Shown piece by piece: positions 49,757 to 59,883 of a stretch of 64,000 nt of DNA. Numbering within the stretch: position 1 is the stretch's first letter; each line of letters begins with the position of its first letter. The DNA is taken from the NCBI GenBank assembly GCA_964007475.1, contig OZ023273.1, positions 138,605,308-138,669,307 of the forward strand, read 5' to 3'. The translations under genes and the position numbers were made by a program. The notes beneath the pieces were generated by a model, which saw only the letters and a list, made by a program, of their open reading frames with translations, ran no database searches and had not been told where the DNA came from. Source of the stretch: Hybos culiciformis (lineage: Eukaryota > Arthropoda > Insecta > Diptera > Hybotidae).

Positions 49757-50190
49757 TTTTTTGTTTTTTTTATTTTTTTGGTTTGTTTTTGTTTTTTTTT
49801 CGTCTTTTTTTGTTTTTTTTTCGCCTTTTTTTTGTTTTTTTTTTGGTTTTTTTTTTTGTTTTTTTTTTTTTGTTTTTTTTTTTGGTTTTTTTTGGTTCTT
49901 TTTTTTTTGTTTTTTTTTTTGTTTTTTTAAATTTTTTTTTTGTTTTTTTTTTTAAATTTCTTGGTTTGTTTTTGTTTTTTTTTTTGTTTTTTTTTTCGCT
50001 TTTTTCGTCTTTTTTGTTTTTTTATTTTTTTTTTTTTTTTTGGTTTTTTTTGGTTCTTTTTTTTTTGTTTTTTTTTTTGTTTTTTTAAATTTTTTTTTTG
50101 TTTTTTTTTTTAAATTTCTTGGTTTGTTTTTGTTTTTTTTTTTGTTTTTTTTTTCGCTTTTTTCGTCTTTTTTGTTTTTTTATTTTTTTT
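49757..50190. repeat. T-rich low-complexity array with a 158-bp internal duplication
   Basis: Runs of T broken by G, GG or CG (GTTTTTTTT, TTCGCC, TTCGTC). The block with GGTTC at 49894 recurs at 50052 and is followed by the same series of interruptions (AAATTTCTTGG, TTCGC, TTCGTC). On the minus strand it is an A-rich tail downstream of the Pol III-like segment. Open Phe/Leu frames across it are artefacts. Confidence 0.9.
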
Positions 50191-50195
50191 TTATT

Positions 50196-50280
50196 GGTCA
50201 CCCATCTAAGTACTATCACTACGAGACGTTGCTTAACCGCTGTGTTCAATTTGATGTAGAGTCTTCCACTGAGCTATGTC
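50196..50280 (-). ncRNA. SINE-like head: tRNA-type A box joined to a 5S-rRNA-like internal promoter
   Basis: Read on the minus strand from 50280: a TAGCTCAGTGG box (50276-50266) is an exact tRNA-type A box. It is followed by TTAAGCAACGTC, ten changed bases, then AGTACTTAGATGGG(T)GACC. The last part matches the internal control region of arthropod 5S rRNA (AAGCAGCGTC..AGTACTTAGATGGG) with identical spacing. The middle element is degenerate. An A-rich tract follows directly downstream. The match to 5S is from memory of the family sequence, not a search. The outer parts of 5S rRNA are absent, so this is not a 5S gene; a retroposed Pol III hybrid is the likely reading. Confidence 0.65.
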
Positions 50281-50334
50281 AGTAATATACAACAATGTAT
50301 TAAATAGAAAATATAAATTCGGTAATATAAACAT

Positions 50335-50427
50335 AATAAATATTTATCTTGTTAAATTAAAGAACTCCGCTCTTAACTTGTCTCGTTAAGAGCGGAGTTC
50401 TTTAATTTAACAAGATAAATATTTATT
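50335..50427. repeat. Perfect hairpin, 43-bp arms, 7-nt loop
   Basis: Left arm 50335-50377 and right arm 50385-50427 are exact reverse complements around the loop TTGTCTC. The inner stem is AACTCCGCTCTTAAC / GTTAAGAGCGGAGTT, which is GC-rich for this region. Confidence 0.95.
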
Positions 50428-50876
50428 TTAAAAGTGTAGCTTTTTAAATCAACCAAAACTTTTTTTTAACAATGCCGTATTTACTTTGACAATTTTTATT
50501 GTTATATGTACCATTTTTAAATAACAACAAAAACATTATTTCAAAAGCTTTTATTGTCATATCAACAATTGAATGTGTAATTGTTATAATAACAGAAGAG
50601 TTTTTAATTTAAAAGAGAGAATAGTAAAATTTTATTTCTTTCGAAAGAAACATATTTAAAATAACAATTAATGTTGTTAAAATCACAATTTTCAGCTTTT
50701 ACTAAATAACTGTTTGAAACATTTTAAAATAACAAAATCAAATGTTAAAATAAGAAGCATCTTTACTTAGATCAAATACTTATTAGTTTAATTTAAAAAA
50801 TTTCTCTTTAACATCAACAATTTTTGTTTAACAGTTAAAAATCGTTAATTTAACTAGCATTTTTTTTCTGGGTGTA

Positions 50877-52240
50877 GTAATGAGATATAAATAAACACCT
50901 TAATGTATTTTCATCATGCATAAAATAAGAAGTTAAAGTTTTTTATTTTTATTTTTCTTTTTATCTTAAGTTTTTTTGTTTTTTGATACAATTTTCTATT
51001 TAACGTTCAGTTTTGATAAAAAAAAAACACTCAAATTTATTGGTAACTTTTTAGGTGTGTCTACAAAATGAATATTTATTTCTTTAACAAATTTTTTATA
51101 AGCCAAAATTTATATAGATTTTAATTAAATAGATTTATTTTCAATCCCATTACTTAGAAATCTTATCAATCAGATAACCAATTTAAAGTAAGTTTAATTA
51201 TGTAATCCATATAACAACAAAAATAAAATACATCCATAAATTTCCGTAATAAATCTTTGCAATAATGATAACTCTAAAAGCCTGATGAAACCTTAAAACG
51301 TAATATCGCAAAAATTTGTATCCATCTTGATTTAAAGTGGCTGCTAGTTAACCGCATATAAATGTTTCACCTGACTTTGTTATGTATTTATTAACTATAT
51401 ATGTAAGTGTAGAAATAAAGGTGGATTATATTGAAAAACTATTGTAGAACATAATATCTTTCATGGTTCTTATTTTTTCTCTTAATTTTAACAACTAAAC
51501 AGATTANNNNNNNNNNNNNNNNNNNNNNNNNNNNNNNNNNNNNNNNNNNNNNNNNNNNNNNNNNNNNNNNNNNNNNNNNNNNNNNNNNNNNNNNNNNNNN
51601 NNNNNNNNNNNNNNNNNNNNNNNNNNNNNNNNNNNNNNNNNNNNNNNNNNNNNNNNNNNNNNNNNNNNNNNNNNNNNNNNNNNNNNNNNNNNNNNNNNNN
51701 NNNNNNAAATAAATGTTATAAATTTGTTTCGGTGGTATTAATAAAATCGTCGTGGCTACTTTTGATCAGATTTTTTAGTTAACAATATGCAAAGAGAAAT
51801 TATTTTAAACAAATAACGAATTTCAAACATATGTTTATACAAAATTTTTTCATTGCCAATATTATTTCAAGCTAAAACAACACAAATTACATGGACTTAG
51901 ATAATTTAAATAAAAACCAATGATTTCCTATGTTATGTGTAAAGTCAACCGAATACTTTTCAATATAACCAGCTTTGGCATATTATTTCTGCTGAATACT
52001 ACAAGGATGATATGGCATTAATTTCACAAAAATTTATTTAAGCATTTTTAAAAGAAAAATAAACATTTTCTGTTTATTATGTGAGATTTTGAAATATGTA
52101 TTTAATTTTTTTCTCTTAACATTTTTCTTAAAAATTATTTTACTTGTATTTAGCTTCCAGTAAAAATTATAAATAAATTGTTTATAGTCGTAAAACAAAT
52201 AATAAACCAAAATATACTATCCAAAAATAACAAAATTTGT
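50877..52240. other. AT-rich DNA around the assembly gap
   Basis: No gene or repeat supported on either side of the N run. Confidence 0.5.
51507..51706. other. Assembly gap (200 N)
   Basis: Exactly 200 undetermined bases, a round number that suggests a placeholder rather than a measured length. Confidence 0.99.
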
Positions 52241-52243
52241 AAT

Positions 52244-54017
52244 GGCCCTTATCATGGAACTCGCCTTCATTTTCGACTCGACGCGAATCTCAAAATCGCT
52301 GCGAATCTTTTTCAGTAACATGGAATTCTACGCTTTTTTGGCGAATGTTTTTAATCTGTCAGTTTATCATAGATGTAATTTATTTAGTGTAGGTGTAAAA
52401 AAATTTTTTTTTTTTATATTCAAAAATAAACAGGAATAAAATCTTAAAATTCATAAGTAAAATAAAAAATAATATTTATTTTCTAGAATAATTATGGTTT
52501 ACATAAAAATTTTCATTATATTACAAAAAAAAAAAAAAAATTTTTATGCAAAAAAAAAATACTCGAAAATAATGTTGTTATTCCCTTTAATCATTTTTCT
52601 ATGAATTAAAAAAAAGAAATTCGTAAATTTTATTGAGAGGAAATTTTCATCCACTTTTCCATTGGAGGGAAAATTATGAATTGGGTTCTATTATACATTC
52701 GGCGGGCGAAAATACATCTTTTATTTTGTATCATCGATTTCGATTTTGCGAAAATTTACTGCGAATTAGATTCTACTGAGTTGATGCAGTAGAATTTAAA
52801 AAAAAATTTGTGTAAATTTCATTTTTTCGGTTGTAGGTATGACGAAAACTCTTTAAAAAAATGTTAAATTAGAAAATCCTTAATTTAAAAATCTTTAAAG
52901 TATCAAAATCATTACTTTTCAAAAATTTTAAAATCGAAAAAAAAAAAAAAATTTGAGATAAATCTGATGCAAAGTTTTTTAGATATAAATTTCAGCCCAA
53001 AAAAAATTTATCTATCCGTATTTCATTTCTAAGGGAACTTTAACATAAATTTATTTGGTTTTATAAAAATAGCTGGCGAAGTGCCGTTTTCTTCAATCAC
53101 TCAGAATGGGCTGAAACTTGGAGGGGGGGGTAGAGGTGGTGCCCAAAAAAAAATTTTTTTTTGTGCCCGATTTGCCCTTTTTTTGGGTAGTGACCGCCCG
53201 CCCCCGTTTTTTGAAAAATTAATTTCTCGTCAGTTGTTTAAAACTTTTTGGAAAAAGGCTAAACGTATGATGTAACGTATGAAAATTTTGAAGGGCCATA
53301 ACTCCGAAATGGGGGCCTTCCCGCAAAAACCGTCTCCGATTTAACATTTCAGGGACCACCTCTATTACCTGCCCAAAAATAGGGCAAAACGGGCACAAAA
53401 AAATTTTACTATACAAAAATGTATGAAAACTTTGGGGGGCCCTATCTCCGAAACAGGGCCTTTGCCCCAAGAACTGATTTCAGTTTTGGGAGTTTGGGCA
53501 CCGCCTCTACCACCCCTCCAAGTTTCAGCCCTTTCTGAGTGGTTCAAGGAAACGGCACTTTAGCTAACAATTTTTATTTTTATTTAAAAAAAAGAGACTT
53601 GAAAATTATAAAAAAACACTTCTTCATAAAAAAATTATATACTTTTTTGTTTTTGTTTTTGTATTCTTACATTCGATTTTTTTTGACGTTTCGCTCAGTT
53701 AGGTGTCGAATTCTATGATATGGTTAGAGATGCAGAGCGAAAGTTAGATACGCGGCGAATTGTGATTTTAATAAAAAACCCAAAAAAAAAATTTCTAGGT
53801 GGGGCAGCTTAAATAAAAAGTTGCCCCACCTAGTAATAGGAATGTTAATAAATAAAAGAGTAAAAATGGAAATTGAAATTGCATTTTTAATTGAAAATTG
53901 AAAATTGACATTCGCCAAAACTGAAAATTTATAAGGAAATTCACTATCGAATTCCATGATTCGGAAATTCGCTTTTAGCGAATTCGAAAGGTGAAAACGA
54001 ATTCCATGATAAGGGCC
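52244..54017. mobile_element. GGCCC-ended element, 3-bp AAT flanks (PIF/Harbinger-like)
   Basis: Ends GGCCCTTATCATGGAA ... TTCCATGATAAGGGCC (16-bp perfect inverted repeat). AAT lies outside both ends (52241-52243, 54018-54020), consistent with a 3-bp target duplication. TGGAATTC/GAATTCCATGAT motifs recur internally, and a small hairpin ATTCGCT/AGCGAAT lies near the right end. No transposase. It carries a nested foldback (53071-53565) and ends 145 bp beyond the CSP stop codon. Confidence 0.75.
53071..53565. mobile_element. Nested GC-richer foldback element
   Basis: Outer arms AAGTGCCGTTTTCTTCAATC / CTTGAAACGG-type pairing continue through CACTCAGAA(T/A)GGGCTGAAAC and GGAGGGG(G/T)GG. Inside, GTGCCCGATTTGCCCT pairs with AGGGCAAAACGGGCAC, and a stretch of about 60 bp beginning TATGAAAA(T/C)TTTG is repeated in direct orientation at 53278 and 53421. 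The open frames here come from this repeated GC-rich text. Confidence 0.8.
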
Positions 54018-54073
54018 AATATGTCATCATTTACTCGTTAGCAGTTATTTCCAGATTCACTCTAGTAATTTAA

Positions 54074-54079
54074 TTTATT
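54074..54079 (-). terminator. Candidate poly(A) signal of the CSP gene
   Basis: AATAAA on the minus strand 84 bp after the stop codon; a plausible distance for a short 3' UTR. Confidence 0.4.
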
Positions 54080-54162
54080 TCTTGGAATACATTAAATTAA
54101 AATTTTAATAAAGTTTAATTCAATCAATTTAAAAACTATAATAATATTTCTAATAACTAATT

Positions 54163-54655
54163 TTATCCAGTATACGTTGACATTAAATTGGCCCATTCTT
54201 TTGGATAATTTCTTTGAATATATGATAATGTTTTTTGGATTTGTCTTTTTTCATTGCCGCTACATTTGGGACAAGCACCACGCAATACTAATGGTGCTAA
54301 ACCTAAAAATGGATATGAAAAAAAAAAGTGTTTCAATATAAGCTTATAAAAAATGTGGTTATGATTTGAACGACATAGTACGTAACAAACATCAAATAAT
54401 TAAAGATATAAGAAAACAATATACTTAAATTTCCAAGACTACAAACACAATAATGAACTTACTTTTTAATCGTCGTCCGACTGGATCACAGACACCTTCA
54501 CCAAGGGCACATTTTATTTGCCTTCCTAAATAACGTTTGTCCATTAATAATTTATCCAATTCGTCATCAGATACATTACTTTGATTTTGACTAAGTGCAA
54601 CTGTGGCCACCAATAATAAAATAACTAAATTAAAAATTAATTTTCTAACAAACAT
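54163..54655 (-). CDS. Chemosensory protein (CSP, OS-D family), two exons, 110 aa
   Basis: Exons 54463-54655 (193 nt, start ATG) and 54163-54302 (140 nt, stop TAA) join in phase 1 after a Lys codon. This is the single intron position characteristic of CSP genes. Residues 1-22 form a signal peptide (RKLIFNLVILLLVATVALS), so the protein is secreted. The four cysteines follow the CSP spacing C-x6-C-x18-C-x2-C: CALGEGVC, then 18 residues, then CPKC. Family hallmarks include RYLGRQIKCALGEG, DPVGRRLKSLAPLVLRGACP, IQRNYPKEW. At 110 residues it is on the short side, with a short N-terminal segment after the signal peptide. CSPs are small all-helical carriers of hydrophobic ligands in chemosensory and other tissues; the ligand here cannot be told. 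Confidence 0.96.
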
Positions 54656-54726
54656 TTTGTGATATTTAATTTTATTTAAATTTTTTTTTGTTAATTTTTT
54701 TTTTTTTAAATATTTATTATTAACAA

Positions 54727-54770
54727 AAATTCAGTATGAATATTATCACTGCCAAAATTATACTGAATTT
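54727..54770. promoter_or_regulatory. 11-bp inverted repeat upstream of the CSP gene
   Basis: AAATTCAGTAT and ATACTGAATTT are perfect inverted copies 22 bp apart, overlapping the candidate TATA box. They could be a dimer binding site or chance. A second inverted pair, CAGGTTTTG / CAAAACCTG, lies at about 54777-54815. Confidence 0.3.
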
Positions 54771-54773
54771 ATA
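54767..54773 (-). promoter_or_regulatory. Candidate TATA box of the CSP gene
   Basis: TATAAAT on the minus strand, 112 bp before the ATG, which would leave a 5' leader of about 80 nt. In DNA this AT-rich such a match is common by chance. Confidence 0.3.
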
Positions 54774-54829
54774 ATCAGGTTTTGTCTATGACAAAAATAA
54801 ACAGCCAAAACCTGGTTTCTATCTTTTAA

Positions 54830-57800
54830 TGGTGTTAGTTTTAAAAAAAAAAACTTTTTTTTTTGTTTTTGTTTTGTTTATTGCACTTTTAAAGTTTGTA
54901 TTTTTTTTTTTCTGTTTTAAAATTAATATTTATTTTTATTTTAGTTTAGTTTTATTATTATTGTTATTATTATTATTATTATTATTATTTTGTTCAGAAA
55001 AAACTTTAAGCGGAAGATACGTAATAATTTCTATTTTGTTTACTGGATTAAATTTATATACTACTAAATAGATATGAATTGAAAATAGTAAGTATTTTTT
55101 TTTTTAATTTTATTTTTCTGAATGAAATTGAAAGTAAACCATGTACTACTGAAATACTCTTCAAATTACTTTGTGAACCGCAAAATAACAGACATAAATA
55201 TATATACAAAAAGTCAAAAGTAGTACGCAAACAGAAAAAAAATAAAAGTGAAAGGTAAATAATCAACTTTGACTGATTCATAAAGAAATGAAAAAAATAT
55301 AATCAGTGCGGAATCTGTGGAATGCTTTTACTGAAAAATGAAACATATAATATAGAAGAAACCATCTGGAATCCGATTTTAAATTTGTAAAAATTTAAAG
55401 ACACAATCTGGAATAAAAAGGACAACTCTTTCAATGAAAAAACGAACATAAATTCTCATTATAGATACATTAAAAATAATTGATATATTATAAGTATGAA
55501 AGACTTTAGGAAAAAAAAAGGACCATTCAACTAAAGTTCAGAATCGAATTCTGTACTAACTAGTAAGTAATTTAAGGAGGAAAACTTTAGAATTTGAAAG
55601 AGTATGATCAATTATTTAACGGTAGGATTTTTATATTATGTATATCGAAAAATTGGGCAGGTTAGTAATCTTAATGTGAAATCGAATATGTAATCGGTTA
55701 AGCAATATGGTAATCTATTAGGAATTATGTGTAAAAAAATGTTACTAAAAGAAGTTTATAAACTTTCTTATTTATTAAAAGAAAGTGCATTAAAACAGAG
55801 TCATTGTGTGGATTTTAAATAAAATTAATGGTTGTTAATAATATAATTCTGTAACTAAAACAAACTGGTTTTATTCTTCGGTATAATATATTAAATGTTT
55901 AAGTTTAAATTATCATTCATCAAGTATCAGAACACTCTTTCTACTTCAATAATTTAACAGATACAATGTTTGCTAAAATGAATCAGATTATTCGTTTGTT
56001 TTTAAAGTTATTTTAAACATTGGGAGTCAATAAAATTATGTTACATTACTACAGCATAATGCGTAATTTATGCGGTTTAAAATGTTTGTTCAAATAATTT
56101 ACTTCATTCAAATATTAAATATTTTTTCAACATTAACTAGACGAAGTAAATGTCAAAATGCACAGTGTATTATATTAGGCAATTTTATATTATGTAATTA
56201 ACTATGGATTATAAAATTTGCGAACAATTATTTCAAGTTTTATTTAACCTGAAAATAATAAAAAAAAAAGAATAATTTTCATAGGTGGATTGTAATGATA
56301 TTACTGTAAATTTTAATGATTATATAAATTCACAAGTTGAAAATCTTGTATTAAATTTTGAATGTGTATATTGAATATTTATATTTTAAGAAGAAAAACA
56401 TGAGTTAAAAATTGAATTCAATGACTTCATAATAGCTTCGTATGTAAATTTCAGAATTCAAATTTAGTAAATGAATTTTTGGATATTCATAATCTAAGAG
56501 AAAGGCGTCGAAATTTTTGATAATTTCATTTTAAAAACAAATTATTTTTGTGACATAAATGTCATTCATTTTTTGAGATTTTATGTTCAATTTAGCAAAA
56601 TCCGTGTAAGGGCTTGTAACATTTATTATTCAATACTTCGCACAAAGAGTTTTCCAGTGTCTGTAATCGCAAAACATCGATCTAGAACGTTGATGTTCCA
56701 TAAAACTCCTAATCACTTATGAAACTAAACAACATTGTATATGAAAGCATTTTATAAAATACCAACTGTTTACTTGGGAAAAAATTATGACTAAGCAGCT
56801 TAAAATATTTTAATGGATAAATTAAATTACTGCATGCATTCAGGTAGCACTTTGGGTTTTTCTTCATTAGTAATAAATTAAGTAATAAATTTTGCATTAA
56901 CGATTACAGTTTATCATTCAAAAAGTTATCATTGAAATTGAATAGGTAATAGATTTAGTTCATTTGGTAAAACAAAACAAAAAAATATGTTGATTTCTAT
57001 AAAATTTGATGATTTTTAACAATATATTCAATATTTGAAACTATGACGTGATAATATAACTAAATATATTAATTTTTATTTGAGGTACATACAACACGAA
57101 TTCTTAACGAGATGTTATACATAAGTGCTTGTGATTTCAGTTTGATCTATATTTATTAGTTTTAAAATAAAAAAAAGTTTATGGTTTCCCCTGTTTTCAT
57201 TTTAATCAAAAAGTTGACAAAAAGGTCATCTCAAAAACATGATCTGCAACCTTCAATTATGTTAAAACATTAATTAAATCGTCATGTTGCATTTTTCTAA
57301 TATTTCGGAAAAATTAAAATCTCTAACTTAATATTTTTCATTTAAGATGAAAATCATTCAATTATCTGGAAAAAAATTTTTTAATACAATTTTCCTTTCT
57401 TCAACAAAGTGTATAAAATCCTTAATCAATACCATAATATCCTTTTATCTGTTGATTTATAAATGGAAAATTTTTCATTATTTTTCCGAAAATTAAATCT
57501 TTTCCGTTTCCACATAAAAAAAACCAGAACAAAATAAAGTATAATTTTAACTTAGATATTCAATTTAAAAAAAATTAAATTTATTTTATGTGATTTACGT
57601 GAAACATAAAAAGTTTTCTAATTTTTTTTTTTATTGAATTTTATAAAGAACATTTTATATGGCTTGGCCCATTATTAAGGCTCTTATTATGAACTTAAAT
57701 TTATGAATAGATTTTAATTTTTTCACAGAAATATAAATTGAAATTATTTTCATTATTCTACTACGAAATTGTGGGATTGCGATTTTTCTAAAATTTAATA

Positions 57801-59442
57801 TTTAACAACTCAAAACAATAAATAAAGAATTATTCACTTTCAAACTTGATTTCTAAAAAAGATATTTATTTATATAAGCTAAAAATAATAATCGATATCT
57901 ATCTTTATGGTATCACTGTAGAAAAACTACAGTGTAGGTGATTTGTATGAAATCCAGGAATTGGTAAGAAATAAAAATCAATCAAAATTCTTTTGATTGG
58001 AAATTGTGAAAACAGGAAAAAATTAAATTTTCAGAAAATAATAATGAAACATCAGAGTCTTTCTTCTTTAGTGTCATAATTCCTTTATTTCGTTTCTCCA
58101 TAACAACAAATTATAAAATCTTTTTAAATAAATTCTTTCATAATATAAAAACAAAAATTTCGGATACCTAAATAAGGATACCAATATCCTTTTTTCAAGA
58201 ATAATATAAAATTTTTCAGGTAATTTTGTCTCATGCTCACTCTCGCTGTTAAATTAAATTATAGGAATGAAAAAAGAATTTTTCTTTTTTCTTTTTTTTT
58301 GTAATATTAAAGAATTTTACGGAACATTGATTTTTAAGACCTTATCATTTTTTTTTTTGTTATTTAGATATAAGATTTTAGAGATTTGATCAGGAGAAAA
58401 CAATCCAAATTAATAGGTACCTAAATAATTTGATTTATTATATATAACAAGGACTTTTGGATGAATAATTAATTTGGAAATTATATAGAGTTAATTGTTT
58501 CAATGCTACATAATATGAATACAAAAAATCGTTACAAAAGGAAATCTAGAAGTTTATTAACATATGGAAAATCAGGGAATCAATGTTAAAAAATTTTCAA
58601 AATAAGTTCGACTACAATAATTCATTATTGATTTTCAACTTAATTAAAGAAAAACTTTAGCATGCACTTTTCATAGTTACCACTTTTTCATACACCACAC
58701 ATGTTAAAGCTTAGTTAATTAAAAAATATATTTTTTTTTTTTTATTTTCATATCATTCACATATACCTCACACTATTATATTTACAAACGAAAGGATAAA
58801 AGTAAACAATATCAAGAACAATTATTGCCTACATCATATCCAGCATCAAAAAATAATAAATTTCCTCGTAAACTCAAAATGAAAAATGTATGTCATTTAT
58901 TGTCCGCAAAATTTTAAATAACAAAAAAAAACATAATGAATGTAAACATAAGAAAAACAATATAACAAACATATATGTAAGTTCACATGTGCAACATACA
59001 GGTCATTTCATTTGAACTTATGTTCAACATTGAACAATATAGTATAATTTCAAGTTTTATGAAAAACTTAATATCAAAAAAAAAAAGGGACACAAAATAT
59101 GAAACCATTTCGGACGGCTGGAGGTTAACAATGTTTTTTTATTTTGGTCAATTGTTTTAAACGTCATAATAATATTCTTGGCAAGAACATAATACTGTCG
59201 TATAGTTAGTACTTATATTCTACCCACTGTCGTTTATATAAAATAAAATCAAAAAACAAAGTAAAGTTATATCCAGCAAATAGTTTTTTTTTTTTGACAT
59301 AATAATATTTACTGAAATATTTTTATGTAAATGTAAGCTTTGTACAATGGCCAGATTTTAATTTTAATGTTTGCATTATTTATGTAGGCAGGTCAAAATA
59401 AAAATTAAAAGTTTTGTTCTTTCCGTTGCAGTTAAGTACCTG
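54830..59442. other. AT-rich intergenic DNA upstream of the CSP gene
   Basis: No gene supported. A short TTA microsatellite lies at 54955-54990. GC-richer scraps at 56600-56700 show no splice context or homology I recognise. Confidence 0.5.
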
Positions 59443-59499
59443 CATAGATTAAGAATATACATAGATTCGCTATAAATCTTTCTGTATTCTTAATCTATG
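59443..59499. mobile_element. 57-bp micro-palindrome (mini-MITE), copy 2
   Basis: Same ends as the copy at 3792-3853 (CATAGATTAAGAATA and TATTCTTAATCTATG), with the centre in reverse orientation (CGCTATAAATCTTTC against GAAAGATTTATAGCG). GTACC occurs just outside each end (59436-59440 and 59500-59504), a possible target duplication offset by 2 nt on the left. Too short to encode anything. Confidence 0.7.
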
Positions 59500-59555
59500 G
59501 TACCAGCAATGTTTAATTTATAGTATTCAAATTTAATATTGTCGCATAAAGGAGT

Positions 59556-59880
59556 AAACACAATTGGGGCGACAACGACGGCGACAACGACGACTACAAC
59601 GACAACGACAGCGATATCACTCGAGTGAACACAATTACGGCGACGGCCACGAAATAAATATACAGGAAAAAAGTAAACAAATAGAAAAATAAATAAAAAA
59701 ATATATGGTTGTCGTTGTCGCCTGGCGACAAAATAGAAAAATTTCTAATTTGTCGCCAGGCGACAATGTCGTTTGTCGCCAGTCGTCTCAATTGTGTTCA
59801 TTCTCATACAAATATATGGTTTCTATTTTTTTTTGATAGTCGCTATCGCTGTCGTTGTCGCTGTCGCCCCAATTGTGTTT
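59556..59880. mobile_element. 325-bp foldback with CGACAA-rich arms, intact copy
   Basis: Left end AAACACAATTGGGGCGACA and right end TGTCGCCCCAATTGTGTTT are inverted, and each is followed by arrays of CGACAACGAC-type 6-mers. Inner pairing of TTGTCGCC(A)GGCGACAA makes further hairpins. AGT lies outside both ends, but the copy at 20335 shares the text AAAGGAGT upstream, so the true left boundary may be a few bases further out. Confidence 0.8.
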
Positions 59881-59883
59881 AGT

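Larger units (their letters stand above)
49486..50874. mobile_element. 1,389-bp TA-flanked element with CACCCAGAAAAAAAA ends
   Basis: Terminal inverted repeat CACCCAGAAAAAAAA with TA outside both ends (49484-49485, 50875-50876). The arms contain many TTGTTA/TAACAA and TTAAATTAA motifs. The interior holds a T-rich array, the 5S/tRNA-like segment and a perfect hairpin, so it looks like a MITE that has taken up other repeats. Confidence 0.75.

Noticed and set aside
50196..50280. A functional 5S rRNA gene
   Set aside because: Only the internal promoter-like part is present; the 5' and 3' helix-forming ends are missing and the middle element is changed.
49702..50285. Phe-rich open frames of up to 128 codons
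   Set aside because: Translation of a poly-T tract; no coding character.
53081..53547. Gly/Arg-rich open frames on both strands
   Set aside because: They fall in the inverted arms of a nested foldback element and mirror each other.
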